From positions 1 to 64,000 of the forward strand of contig SGPL01000088.1 of assembly GCA_004802705.1 (NCBI GenBank): a stretch of 64,000 nt of DNA. Reading direction: 5' to 3'. The notes under the pieces are model-generated. The model was not told the DNA's origin, ran no database searches, and saw nothing but the letters and a program-made list of their open reading frames with translations. Position 1 is the stretch's first letter. The number at the start of each line of letters is the position of its first letter. This DNA is from Bondarzewia mesenterica (Eukaryota; Basidiomycota; Agaricomycetes; Russulales; Bondarzewiaceae). Shown here piece after piece: positions 11,318-27,589 of this stretch. Both the position numbers and the translations under genes were made by a program.

Positions 11318-12852
11318 CTAGGCGAGCCAAGCTGTGTTGTTTGTCCGGTTTGTATTTTTATTTTTTTCTGTCAAACGGATTCTGATGAAGTTGCATTCGT
11401 CTATGGACGGAATTGCAGTGTGTGAGCACGTCTGTGTCCAGCTAGGTCGAGTCTTCTGCTGCGCAACGATTAGATGAATGCATTGACATAAATTATCCGA
11501 TGGTAAGATTCACTGTGTTCAGGAGTGGGAGAATTCGGGGATTAAGCACTGTTTGTGGTCTCTGCTTGTTCTTCATATGTTCTTCCCGCCGGGTGTTTCG
11601 GCGCTGGACGAACCTTCCCTCGACGTCGGCGATAAACCCCTTTCCTTTACCCCGTGGGTGACATGGCACCACTTTGCTCGGGGTTGCCCGACCTGACACC
11701 GTACAAACGGATTGCGGAGATATCGCCGGTACCTATTGCTGCTCCCTCGGCCATATTAATTCACTGGCACATGATACCCTCTAATACGCTATTATTATCA
11801 ACGTCGGTAAATGTTCATTGTAATTTGCTTCTCTTCTATCAACCGCCTCGTTTACAGCAAGGGATTGCGCCTGCTGCAGGGCTTGCAAATTACCTCTCGA
11901 GAAGAGCACTGCTGGCGGGCATGCGGACTCCGGTTCAACTCGTCATGCACTTGCTGTAAATATTCAACAGGACTCAAACTTGAGCTTGGAGGCATTGTGG
12001 GAGGTGTGTACAAGGTGCGCGGATTTGAATCGGCTGTAAATGATTACTCCGTGATGCCCACGACGCTTACATACTACCAGATTGCTGTCTTTATCAGAGG
12101 AGCGGGACGATGACTTTCCGCTCCATTGAAATCAAATTGAAGTTCCTCACAACGTCTGAAAGCTCCGCCGTAGATAAGTATGTTGCATCGGTTGTGAGTC
12201 TTTTGTCTGCCCTTCAAGAAACGTGACCGATTTTGAAAAGCCCAGGACAACCTCGGCATCCGTGCGTCACCTTTTTTTCTCCCTACGTGCACATTGTCTA
12301 TGAAGCGCATTGGAAGCCGTAAAACCGAGCTCATGTGTACTTCGCCAGGATCGTGGCTGTATCGCACGGGACGCCGGGCTCCACGCCATCGAATTCCCCA
12401 GATTCAGATTGGCACCGTGATCGAGGACTGCTTTGGATACGTCCGATATACGTCGGCGCTATCGATTCTTCTACACCCAATTGGCGGTTATTTTTNAAAT
12501 GGTTGCCTTCTCNACGCAGACTCGTCACCTCTTGCCCTTCAGGAAGCTCGACCGTGGGTGAGCATNCTGGTTGTTGAACTCCGTGGAGTAGTACCGGGAC
12601 ATATCAGGAGCTGACAGCGTAAGNGGTTNNGACTGTGGTACAANCGAATGCGTGAAACTCACTNCCATTNTAATCCTCAGTAATTCAATATCCAAGAATA
12701 TGAACTTGAAGCTCCAAGGGTATAGGTGCGGCTCATTGACAGTACGAGTCTGCCTGCAATATAAAAAGACGCGATTGCTATGTCTCTGTCTCCGTCTCAT
12801 TGTCCTAACGCCCACTAGCTTTTACTATCAAGGCGTTTCTATCTGCGTGGCT
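11318..12852. other. Unresolved stretch with coding-like fragments and N bases
   Basis: Frames such as 11811..12113 (+) and 12335..12577 (+) have coding-like composition but no motif I know, and no splice model joins them. Several isolated N calls occur at 12496-12669. It may hold another decayed gene; I see nothing intact. Confidence 0.35.
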
Positions 12853-15313
12853 ATGATGTCTATCCAATTCGCAGGCGGTCTATTCGCATGTTGCGTGGTG
12901 TGGCTCGGATGGAGGCTGGTGAGCCAGCGGATTAAGCAAGTACATCTGCGCAATATACCTGGCCCCCCTAGCGCATCGTTTTGGACAGGTCAGTGAACGC
13001 CAATCCACACCCTATAAATACGCTAACGGACAGTTTCTTTTTAGGTAATATCGGCCAGGTCTTCGCCCCAGACGGGTGGAAATTTCATGCCGATATAGCG
13101 GCCAACTACGGTAGAGTGGTTAGGCTGAACGGGATGCTGGGGGTGGGTTTGTATATCGAAGTTTCTGCAGCTGTACTGACATTTGTGGCTGCTCAGGACA
13201 CCGAGCTTTACATCAGCGATACTCGTGCACTTCACAACATCTTGGTCAAAGACCAGCTCATTTTCGAGGAGTCATCCCGTTTCATTGCGTAAATATATTC
13301 TTCGTGTGATAGACAGAAAAATAACTCCTTGCCTCTTCAGACAGAATCAAACCTTTTTCGGACCTGGTCTAGCGTCGACTTTGGGTACGCGCTCACAACT
13401 ATTGATACAGGCTGTTGGTCTGTATCGTTTCCCCCATTTACATTGACAACATTGGCTCGAGCAGGAGACTATCATAAGCGCCAACGCAAACTTCTGAACC
13501 CTGTTTTTTCGAATGGCCACATGCGGCACTTGATGCCAATATTTTATCAAATCACTCAACAGGTAAGTACGCTAGAGTTTACAGTCTTTGTAGTTTTTTG
13601 GGTTACGGTTTCTTTTAGCTCCGTGAGACCCTTATCGCAAAGGTTGGGGATGGCTCTAAAGAAGTTGACATGATCGATTGGATGACACGCGCAGCTCTTG
13701 AATTAATCGGTCAAGCGGGGCTTGGCTACTCCTTCGATACTTTGGATGACAAGGTCGAGAACGCTTATGCAAATGCGGCCAAAAACTTCCTGTAAGTCTC
13801 TCCTTCCACGCTCCTTCATGTCCGTCATCTTAAGCATTTCGGCAGACCGACAGTCAACTCTCCATCGATGGTAATCGCGCTAGAATTTCTTCCCTGGCTT
13901 ATGAGGATCGGAACTTCCGCCTTTCGCAGAGCTGTGGCAGAAAAGACTCCGTGGGAGGATGTGCAGAGACTCATCAATGTACTCGACATCATGGATAAAA
14001 CATCACGGGAGATCTTCGAGAACAAAAAAAATCGCTTTGGAGAAGGGCGATCAGGCCGTTGTACATCAGATCGGCGAAGGGAAGGATATCATAAGTGTTC
14101 TCAGTATGCCTTTCCATCTATTTACAATAATGCAATCCTGATTGAGACTCTATCCCCACCAGTGAAAGCGAACATGGCTGTCTCGGCAGAGGATCGCATT
14201 CCGGAGAAAGAATTGCTGGCACACATGAGGTCTCATTTTTGCCTTGTTTTATTCAGCTGGACCGCCTTTGCTGATAACCTTTTACTAGCATGCTCATTTT
14301 TGCTGCGATGGATACCACGTCCAGCGCGCTTTCTCGCACGTTGAGCCTTTTATCCGAGCGTCAAGATATTCAAGACAAGCTTCGTGCTGAATTAATGGAC
14401 GCTCGCGAAATGAGTAATGACAGGGACTTTGACTCGCTCCATGCACTCCCATACCTAGAAGCCGTATGCAGGGAGACTCTCAGATTGTGCGTTGCAAAGA
14501 TCTCGACTCGAATGAGGTAGTTGACTCATGTGTGGTCAACCCAGGTATCCTCCCGCTCCCTTTGTCACTCGATGGCAAGTCGCATCTTCTCGGCATGAAT
14601 TTTAGAGTCATTGTTAATACGAATCCTATTCAATCTCAGCACTCGCAAGGACGTTGTGCTTCCTCTCGGGACCCCCATAACCGGAGTGGACGGGACGAAA
14701 ATCTCGGAGATCAGGATTCCCAACAACACAGGCATCTACGTCAGCATCCTTGCTGTCAATCGCGACCCAGGCATCTGGGGCGCTGATGTCAATGGAATGG
14801 AAACCCGAACGCTGGCTTTCGCCTTTGCCTCCCAGCGTGGCCGAAGCGCGTATTCCGGGTGTCTACGCCAATACGTATGTCCTCCTTCCGAATTTCGGCT
14901 TCTATTAGGCTTTTTAAGTTGTTCATTGGCGCTGACTTGATGCGTATGTGGTAGACTGACATTTTTGGGAGGAGGCCGTTCGTGCGTGTAAGTGAATGTT
15001 TTGTTTGACATTCCATCTCATTTGTCGGAGCGCTGATTTACATTGGAACGCTTCGCTGGTGCAGTGGTTTCAAGTTTTCTCAGCTGGAAATGAGTAAGCA
15101 AAGGACCGAACACCGTACACAGAACTCAACATTGACTGGACTTTTGAATTTTGTCGGTCAGAGATAGTCCTCGCGCTCCTGATACCTGCGTTCAAGTTCT
15201 CAACTTCAGATATACGCGTCTCATGGGTCATGGGAGGCGTTACTGGCCCGAGGGTGGAAGGCGCATCCAAGCCGACCATGCCCCTCGTATTGACCCCCGT
15301 GAAAGCAAAGTGA
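12853..15313 (+). pseudogene. Cytochrome P450 monooxygenase with two frame breaks
   Basis: Fourteen exons (12853..12988, 13045..13142, 13197..13288, 13341..13384, 13465..13562, 13619..13791, 13846..14103, 14163..14229, 14289..14486, 14545..14574, 14640..14874, 14955..14987, 15065..15093, 15162..15313) would give about 546 residues. Seen are an N-terminal membrane anchor, NIPGPPS, the I-helix AAMDTTSSA in place of AGxDTT, ETLR of the ExxR motif, NEWKPERW in the meander region, and heme-binding FLGGGRSCVG with the Cys ligand. Two single-base insertions break the frame: an A8 run near 14024-14031, and an extra G at about 14795. The intron at 14575 has a GC donor (gcaagt). P450s of this type are ER-anchored and oxidise secondary metabolites or xenobiotics. 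The breaks could be sequence errors, so a live gene remains possible. Confidence 0.7.
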
Positions 15314-15919
15314 TTAGGTGTTCCTCACGCTTTGTGATTGTTTTGCCTTTCGGAGTACGTCATGCATCAGGCAATTGGAAGCAGCAAATGATTTAGAGAA
15401 TTGATACCTGGGTTGTGATCTGTATTTTTTTGCATATTTGAGATGCTTTTGTATGTGGACTGTGAAGTTGGGCAATCCGTATATTGAATCCAGTCTTTTG
15501 AAAATGTAAATGTTTGTCTGTTGAGGAGCATGGAGATTGTACATGATAAGTGTAAGCTTGAGCATGGAATGAGAGGTGAAGTGGATGTGTGTATGAAGAC
15601 AGTGGACGATGATGGCAAAATCATGGGCAGGTTGTTTGTCCTCCAATAAGAATGATTTGCGAGCCAGTGAAGGGCTGCACATGATGAATCCTGGCATTCC
15701 ATCCCAGGTCAAGACAATAAAAACTGGATGGTTTCGAGATTAGTCCTCTATACTACATAGTGACCTCGAAGATCTCAAGAGGTGGTGTCAGAAGGCCATG
15801 GCATAACAGCAGCAGACATTTTCGACACAGACACATACGTACATAGAAGCAAGGTTCAGACATATACCAGGTTCCCCTACCTTTGCGCACCACCCATCTC
15901 CCTGTCCAACACTAACCGT
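15314..15919. other. Intergenic between convergent 3' ends
   Basis: No gene recognised. A minus-strand open frame covers most of it, but its residue content looks non-coding. The stretch probably carries the two 3' untranslated regions. Confidence 0.45.
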
Positions 15920-18095
<2,176 letters not shown>

Positions 18096-18510
18096 GGTAG
18101 TTGCTCTCAAGTTCCAACCAAACCCCGTTTGTTNTTCACCGGTGCCCGAAACAANTCCCACNCCTCCATTATGTAATAAAAGATNTTCTCACGCGTGTTN
18201 ATCACGTCAGCTTACTGTGTCATCATCTTGCTACNACGGTGCTGGAACATGACACCGNCGGCAATGACGACACTACTGACAGAAATAATGATGCATGTAT
18301 TCGTGTACTACATGCACAAGCTAGAGGGTGGCTCCATCTCAACAGACTTCATTTTCTCNTCCGAATACTGGTTTGTCTTCCATGAGAAANAAAACACCCG
18401 CTTCGGGCGCCCTAAGTTCATTATAAGACTNGGCCCTGAACCGTGTTGACATCAAACTCACCTTTCGCCTCGACTTACTTACCTATTNACAGTACTGACG
18501 ATCTGACAGA
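18096..18510. promoter_or_regulatory. Shared upstream region of U2AF2 (-) and the amidase (+)
   Basis: About 415 bp separate two divergent start codons. It contains several N bases. No clear TATA box or operator-like repeat was seen. Confidence 0.4.
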
Positions 18511-20929
18511 ATGTGGCCGTTCACGTCCTCATANGAGGAAATCGTAACCACGAAACGCGCCANGCGCAGTGCAGCGCTCTCCACCGCCAACCCCTTCGTT
18601 GAAGCCGAGCACCGCGAATACCTGAATGCGACAGGTATGGCATTTCATAGCTTCGATGCGATATACTCAGAGAAAACTGCATGTTTCAAGCGACGCAGAT
18701 TGTGAAGCGCATCGAGAGTGGTGAATGGACTGCTTCTGTTGTTCTCGAGGCATACATTGCNCGGGCGGCGCTCGCCCACGAACATACGAACTGCTTGACA
18801 GAAAGTATGTTCGTTTCCATATCTTATGGATGCCAGGGAGCTGTAGCATCACGATCTTACTGTCATCCCAGTCCTTTTCGAACAGGCGCGCGAAGAGGCT
18901 AGGTTCCTAGACACAGACTTCGCTTTGACGGGAAAGCTCAAAGGTCCTATGCACGGAGTGCCTGTCAGCATCAAGGACATGTGTGCGTTCCTCCTNCTCT
19001 CGTGATGAACGACACTAGTTTTGTTTATTCCTTCCACNATTTGGTGCNTGCGAATAGTCGACATCAANGGTGTGGATACCACCATTGGATTCACTCAATG
19101 GGCGAACAAACCCGCGACCGCTGATGCTTCGGTGCGGTGTTTTTCATCACGCTTTTTTTCTTTCNTTCGAGTAACTGAACCTCGCGTTGCAGATAGTACG
19201 GNTCCTTCGCGCCGCAGGGGCCATCCCNTTNGTCAAGACCAACGTCCCNCAAACGATGCTCGCCTTCGAATGNTCAAATCCCTTGTGGGGATGCACGACA
19301 AACCCATGGAGCNCNGCACACACCTGCGGCGGCTCCTCTGGTGGCGAGGGCGCGCTCCTCGCTATGGATGGCGCCGCCGTAGGTATAGGCTCCGACATCG
19401 GNGGCAGTCTACGCATTCCAGCGTCCTACTGTGGAATATACGCGCTCAAGCCTGGATTTGGGAGAATCTCCTATACTGGGGGCAGGGCTCCCAATCAAGG
19501 CTTCGAAGCTGTTCGAACTGTCACCGGACCAATGGGTCGGTCAGTCAATCATTACACTGTACATGTATTCAGATTTTCGTTCTTTTTTTTAACCTTCTGT
19601 CAATTGTGGATAGGTCGGTTGACGACATCGAACTCGTAGCCCGCATGGCGTTCGGTGTCGAAGACGAAAACTATTACCCGGCGCCTATCCCATATAGGGA
19701 TGTAGAATTGCCTGCCAAATTGCGATTCGGATACTACACCTCAGGCTGGTTAGACCCCGTACATGATTCGGCTTGCTATGTTAATATTTTTGTTTTTACC
19801 CCGGCAGATCGATTCGTGAAAGCATCCCCCGTTTGCAAGCGAGCGGTCCTAGAGACTGTCGAGGCTTTGAAACGGGCAGGACACCAGTGTGTAGAATTTG
19901 AACTACCGGAACGTATGTCTGCCATCCGTTTTCACGTTGGTGTCGCTCAATTGTCCTGAAATTTGCTTCATGGAGCTATGCGTCCGATAGAACTCTTCGT
20001 TGGCTTGACCTCTGCAGATGGCTATGATACGCTTCTGGAACCCCTCGGTCCTGATCCAAAGGTTATTTCAGTCCACCATACTCCAATTTCAACAGGATTT
20101 TTAAGTTTCAATTTTTTATAGGAATCCAGTTTATTCTTGGTAACACTAGGAACAAAGTTGATTGGCACGTACCTTGACTTGCCGTGCACTTGCCATTACT
20201 TATGATGAAAGCAGGTCCTGTTAGGAGTCTCGCTAGCTGGATTGTCAATACCTTCGTCGGCGATGCCATCTTTGCGGAGGTATTTCTCCATTCAAGAAGG
20301 AAAAGTGTTGCCGAGGTATATCAATATACGATCGCAAGGAATGAGTATGCCAGGAACTGGAATCGAGAAGTACGGATATCCTGTCGTTCATGTATACTTT
20401 GATCCGCCTCTGACCACCACACTGGATTCCGTACTGTTTAGGTCTGGGGTAAGCATGGATTCGACGGTATCATCGCACCCGTCCAAGCCATGCCAGCACT
20501 TCCACATGGGTCAGTTTTTTCTGTCAAAGAATCATTCACCTCCTGTTCAGAGTCAGTTGACATATATTACATGGTCTTCCTTTCTGCAGTGGTTGCGACA
20601 CACTTTCCCCGTTAGCGATCGCCACCATTCAATACAACATGGTCGACAGTCCAGTGGGCATCGTCCCCGTCACGCGCGTCGACCCCGCATTAGACCAACT
20701 CACGGACGAATGGTACACCGGTCCCGATCGCGGATCGAAGGTCTTTGAGTCCAGGCTATATGGGAAGAACAGAGTGTATGATCCCGAGTTGATGAAAGGC
20801 TTGCCGGTCGGCGTGCAGATCGTAGGCAAGAAATGGGAGGAAGAGAAAACCGTGGCAATGATGCACGTCGTGGATGACGCCCTCGGTAATAGAGGTTTTG
20901 GGCCGGGAAGCTGGGCGGCGGCGGTGTAG
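18511..20929 (+). CDS. Amidase signature family hydrolase (fatty-acid-amide-hydrolase/acetamidase type)
   Basis: Twelve exons (18511..18634, 18691..18804, 18872..18982, 19058..19131, 19193..19539, 19614..19744, 19808..19912, 19976..20061, 20122..20164, 20215..20369, 20442..20509, 20590..20929) give 565 residues. The Ser-cisSer-Lys triad is visible: Lys in HGVPVSIKD, cis-Ser in TCGGSSGGEG and nucleophile Ser in GSDIGGSLR. LPVGVQIVGKKWEEE closes the fold. The enzyme hydrolyses an amide bond; the substrate is unknown. Two splice donors are GC rather than GT: 20165 (gcacgt) and 19745 (gctggt). The second intron is 63 nt without a stop and could be retained. Several N bases fall in exons 1-5, one inside a TAN codon near the start that must not be a stop if the gene is live. 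Confidence 0.85.
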
Positions 20930-21106
20930 AGGGAGTCGGGCTTCATCATATGCACGATCTATGGAATTATTTAGGTGGTCGAGATCTATGCGAGCGGGCG
21001 GGTTTTTTGCATCATTAGAATCTGGTTTTTATGGGCGCCCGCTATGTATATACACAAGAGATACGAGGTCCGAAAGAGAAGAGCAAGATGGAGGGGGGAA
21101 TTGCCA

Positions 21107-21585
21107 TCACGCTCGACCAGCTCGCCGGTCGGCTCGTCGTTGCTCCATCTTGGGACGATCTACGTTCAGCCATTGGGTAGGGAGAAGAGGTTTGGAAAAC
21201 GAAACTCACCCAAACTTTCTTACAGTCCCTGTAAGCTCGGAAGAAGTCCAAGCATTTGTCCCGATCATAGTCGTGTCGGTTCAGACAATTCATGGACGCC
21301 TTAGATGCATCCTCACAGGGGCTGTCATGATCATTCAGATATCAATGTTCTGACTCACCGCACGAAAACAGACACGCGGGACGTACTCTGCAAACTCGGT
21401 GGCCACCGAGCGCCCCTTGAAGCCCGACGGTAATAAGTGACGGCCCATAAATTTCGAAGAGGATGGACGGTGGCGGATGGTCAACGCACTTTGAAGGTGT
21501 CCTTGTAGCTCTTTGGCGTGACGTTGCTCCACGGTGAAGGCTCTGGTTGAAGTGGTACTTGAGAGTCTGGCTCTGGTTTAGACAT
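21107..21585 (-). CDS. COX23: Twin CX9C protein, COX23/CHCHD7-like
   Basis: Four small exons (21490..21585, 21387..21415, 21210..21321, 21107..21148) give 92 residues. After PWSNVTPKSYKDTFKGR the protein has DPCEDASKASMNCLNR and DKCLDFFRAYRDCKK, two exact C-x9-C motifs in the helical-hairpin fold. A basic tail, EQRRADRRAGRA, follows. Cox23-type proteins are imported into the mitochondrial intermembrane space by Mia40, form two disulfides, and act in cytochrome c oxidase assembly or copper handling. All introns are GT-AG. The exons are too small to stand out as open frames, so this gene is easily missed. Confidence 0.88.
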
Positions 21586-22367
21586 GTCGGTCTGAGATAG
21601 AGCCTGAGGTGGTCGTGAGTCAATTCTTCTTTAGTAGACCTGAACTAGTTGTCCTGTGTATAGGGTGAGGGGCTGTGAGGGGACGCTAGCGAGCTCGTAA
21701 GTCTGACGATGGTTTGGAAAGTTGGTGCAGCACCGGGCTTCGCCGGAAGGTTCGGCGCAGCCACCGACTCCACCGACCTCCACCGACGCGTTCTTCCAAC
21801 GTTCCTCAATTTCAGTTCGAAACCAGCTGGCGCGCCTGCAACTAAGTAATGATCGCATTACAGCCCCATACCTGAAGGCCAATCTCGAGTGGTTGAGTGG
21901 GTGGTATGTAGGGTGATGTCGAAGACTATCACGCCGTCAAACCGACTCCCCCAATCAAGTAACGAAACTCGGAAATATCTTGATTCTTGGACCACCCGGA
22001 GGTCTGAGTACAATTGTAAGTACAGAAGAGCAAATGATGTAGCTTGGGAAGAAAACATTCCCCCTTCCAACAGAGAAAAGAAAACCGTTGGGTGACCGGA
22101 AGGGGGATATCAAAAGGGACAGAGTGGACCGAATAAGAAATAAAAAGAAATACCGAAAAAAGTGAGCGGTCCGTGTACTATGTCACTCACACTGTTGTGT
22201 TCATAGACAAACAGAATAAAACAGAGGTTCGAAAACAACGCACGAGGGGATGATCGGCGTACACAAGTCGTACATAAAGCGATACAAGCACAATTTTAAA
22301 ACAACAGCAAAATGGCCTGGCATAAATCCTAAAAATAAAATCAGTGGTTCAAATTCTCCCGTGGAGG
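21586..22367. other. Intergenic, no gene recognised
   Basis: Upstream of the COX23-like start and downstream of the J-protein stop. No coding signal. The right half is A-rich on the plus strand, that is T-rich downstream of the J-protein gene. Confidence 0.45.
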
Positions 22368-23171
22368 CTACGATGCAGGTGTATTAATGTTGCTCTTCTC
22401 TCTGCTAGTTGTGTTCGCCGCCCTCCGCTGCTTGATATTAGCTCGACGCACCCAGCCAAGACCGCGACCGTTTATGAACAGACGCACCATCTGTATCCGC
22501 TGTTTCCGCTCCAACCACTCTGGCGAGAGTGTGTACAGCTCCTGCATCATTGTCTCCACCAAAGCTGCATATTCCGCAGCGGCTTTTCGCTCCGCCTCCA
22601 CCTTCGCCTGCGCGGTCTCCCGGATCGCGCGCAAGCGTTCCTCGCTGCGCTTTTTGAGACGTTCAGCCCATTCCACGCGGTCTTTAGTTCGACGCAACTG
22701 CTCCTCACTCATCTTCCAGCGGCTGGAACTGGGAGTGGGGAGGTTGCGTGTGTGGATGTCGTACGCCTATAGACCAACATTGATCAGATGGTTCAGGAGC
22801 AACAGTCGGTCAGTAACGTATTCAGCTCACCCGACGTTTTTCGGCATCTCCTAGGACTTCGAATGCTTCGCGAACCTAGATATATATTTAGAACCGTTAC
22901 TAGAGAACATAGTATGGACGGCGCACCTTGCTGAATTGTTCATTCGCTTCCCGCATTTCCCCCTCACTTGCGCCAGGTCCTAATCTATCCGGATGTGACT
23001 CTAAAAGCCTTTGCTTATAGGCTTTGCGCACTGCGAACAGAACCGCGAATTAGATTCCAAACAAACGACGACGCGTCGAGTGAGCGCGTTGTCCATTCAC
23101 TTACCATCGTCTGTATTCGCAGATCTGCGTATCCCAAACACGCCATAATAATCAGGAGCTGGCATGCTCAT
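22368..23171 (-). CDS. J-domain (DnaJ/Hsp40) protein, class C
   Basis: Four exons (23105..23171, 22927..23030, 22831..22875, 22368..22766) give 204 residues. The J domain is at the very N-terminus: PDYYGVFGIRR, then VRKAYKQRLLESHPDRLG with the essential HPD that stimulates Hsp70 ATPase, then AFEVLGDAEKRRAYD. No Gly/Phe or zinc-finger region follows. Instead there is a long charged helix, probably coiled-coil (about residues 95-150), and a basic tail. The Hsp70 partner and client are unknown. A second in-frame ATG two codons downstream is an alternative start. Confidence 0.88.
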
Positions 23172-23392
23172 GGTGACAGAAGAGGCGGGCGATCAACTGG
23201 AGAGGGGGAAAGTTGAACACACAGACACTGACCGTACCGACGCGTCGAAATGAACACCTTATTACCGACGCGTCTATCCACGTGACCGAAATCTAGGGAC
23301 CATGATTTGTCAGGAATTATTGACTGCTGTAGGCTTTCATTTCTTTCTCTTCCCTCTGCCAGACTTCCCCTCACTAGAATATTGTTATCGCG
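23172..23392. promoter_or_regulatory. Divergent promoter, J protein (-) / NBP35 (+)
   Basis: Only 221 bp separate the two start codons, so the genes must share promoter sequence. C/T-rich patches lie near 23340-23370 upstream of NBP35. No TATA box was seen. Confidence 0.5.
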
Positions 23393-24552
23393 ATGTTGGC
23401 AGTACAACATCCAATTCAATTACCGGACCCTCTTTCAGTTCCCGCGAATGCTCCTGAACATTGTCCAGTATGTTTTATTTGTAAAGAATATGAATAATTC
23501 TCCAGAATCTCTTGATCTCAAGCTCTCTGACTGGTAGGGAACGGAATCCGAGCTCGCAGGGAAATCTGCAGCCTGTGATGGATGCGCAAACCAAGAGATA
23601 TGCGCCTCCAATATACCAAAGGGTCCTGATCCGGCATTACCACTCATCCGCGAGCGCATGGCGAACGTGAAACGGAAGATTCTGGTTCTCTCAGGCAAAG
23701 GGGGTGTCGGCAAGTCTACTTTCACAGCCCAGCTTGGCTGGGCATTTGCAGCGGACGAAGACATTCAGGTAAGTCCCCTCAGTTGATGTACGGAGTGATT
23801 TTGAATATGGACTCGTCTGACACAGACCGGAATCATGGACGTCGACATCTGCGGCCCCTCGATCCCCACCATCCTCGGTATCGCTTCTGAACAAGTACAC
23901 TCTTCCTCTTCCGGCTGGTCCCCAGTCTACGTCCAAGACAATCTCGGTGTCATGTCCGTTGGCCTCATGCTCCCCTCCTCTAAAGACGCGATCATGTGGC
24001 GTGGGCCCAAGAAGAACGGTCTCATCTCACAATTCCTCAAAGACGTCGACTGGGGGGGCGCTCGATTACCTCATAGTCGACACTCCGCCCGGGACATCCG
24101 ACGAGCATCTTAGTATCGTGCAGTACCTCAAGGAGAGTGGAATCGATGGCGCAGTGGTCATCACGACGCCGCAGGAGGTCGCGTTGCAAGATGTGCGGAG
24201 GGAGATAGACTTTTGCAGAAAAGTCGGGATAAGGGTGCTGGGCGTCGTGGAGAACATGGCGGGCTTCGTGTGTCCGGGGTGCAAGATGGAGTCGCAGATT
24301 TTCAAACCTACGACGGGCGGCGCGAAGAAGCTTGCGCAAGATATGGGCGTGGAGATGCTCGGCTCAGTCCCACTCGACCCGCGAATAGGCAAGAGCGCGG
24401 ATTATGGAGTCAGCTTTTTGGACGAGTATCCGGATAGTCCTGCGACGACAGCATATTTGGAAATCATCGATAGTAAGTGCGATCAATCCTTCATCTGATA
24501 TGCCTTCACTGATATCTCCTTAGGGATCAAGCAGATTCTCGGGGACGACTAG
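23393..24552 (+). CDS. NBP35: Cytosolic Fe-S cluster assembly P-loop ATPase Nbp35
   Basis: Exons 23393..23467, 23538..23768, 23826..24472 and 24524..24552 give about 326 residues once one extra base is discounted. The N-terminus has C-x13-C-x2-C-x5-C (from PEHCP to QEICASN), which binds a [4Fe-4S] cluster and separates Nbp35 from Cfd1. The deviant Walker A motif is [20 protein letters not shown] follows, then CPGC near the C-terminus for the bridging cluster. With Cfd1 it scaffolds cytosolic and nuclear Fe-S clusters. The frame shifts at a G7 run (24052..24058) where six Gs are needed for [15 protein letters not shown]. As this protein is essential in yeast, a sequence error is more likely than a pseudogene. 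Confidence 0.92.
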
Positions 24553-24846
24553 AACTGAACAGGTTGACCCTCAGGTTTCAGGTTTTTTATCATTTTTTCA
24601 CCGTTATACCAGTGTTGTACTCTTTTGCATCTACGTCGCTGCTCTCACTTGTACTAGATATCACATTTCGAAGTGTATTCTTTCTTCTATCTACACGTGC
24701 GTAATAGGATCATTCTCGTATGCATCTATCGTACCGTCCGTTCTATGCTCTTGTTCTAAACTGTGCAATCTATTAACGAGGTGGGACAGTAGCACGATCC
24801 CGCGCCTCGCACAGTATCCTCCGTGCCTGCCTCCTCGTCAACCGTC

Positions 24847-27589
<2,743 letters not shown>

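Noticed and set aside
11493..12113. Possible gene in short overlapping frames
   Set aside because: No motif, no consistent splice model and interruptions on both strands; listed only as unresolved sequence.
2890..15313. Repeat-induced point mutation as the cause of gene decay
   Set aside because: Lesions are mainly single-base indels and truncation, and base composition of the relics is not shifted to A/T.
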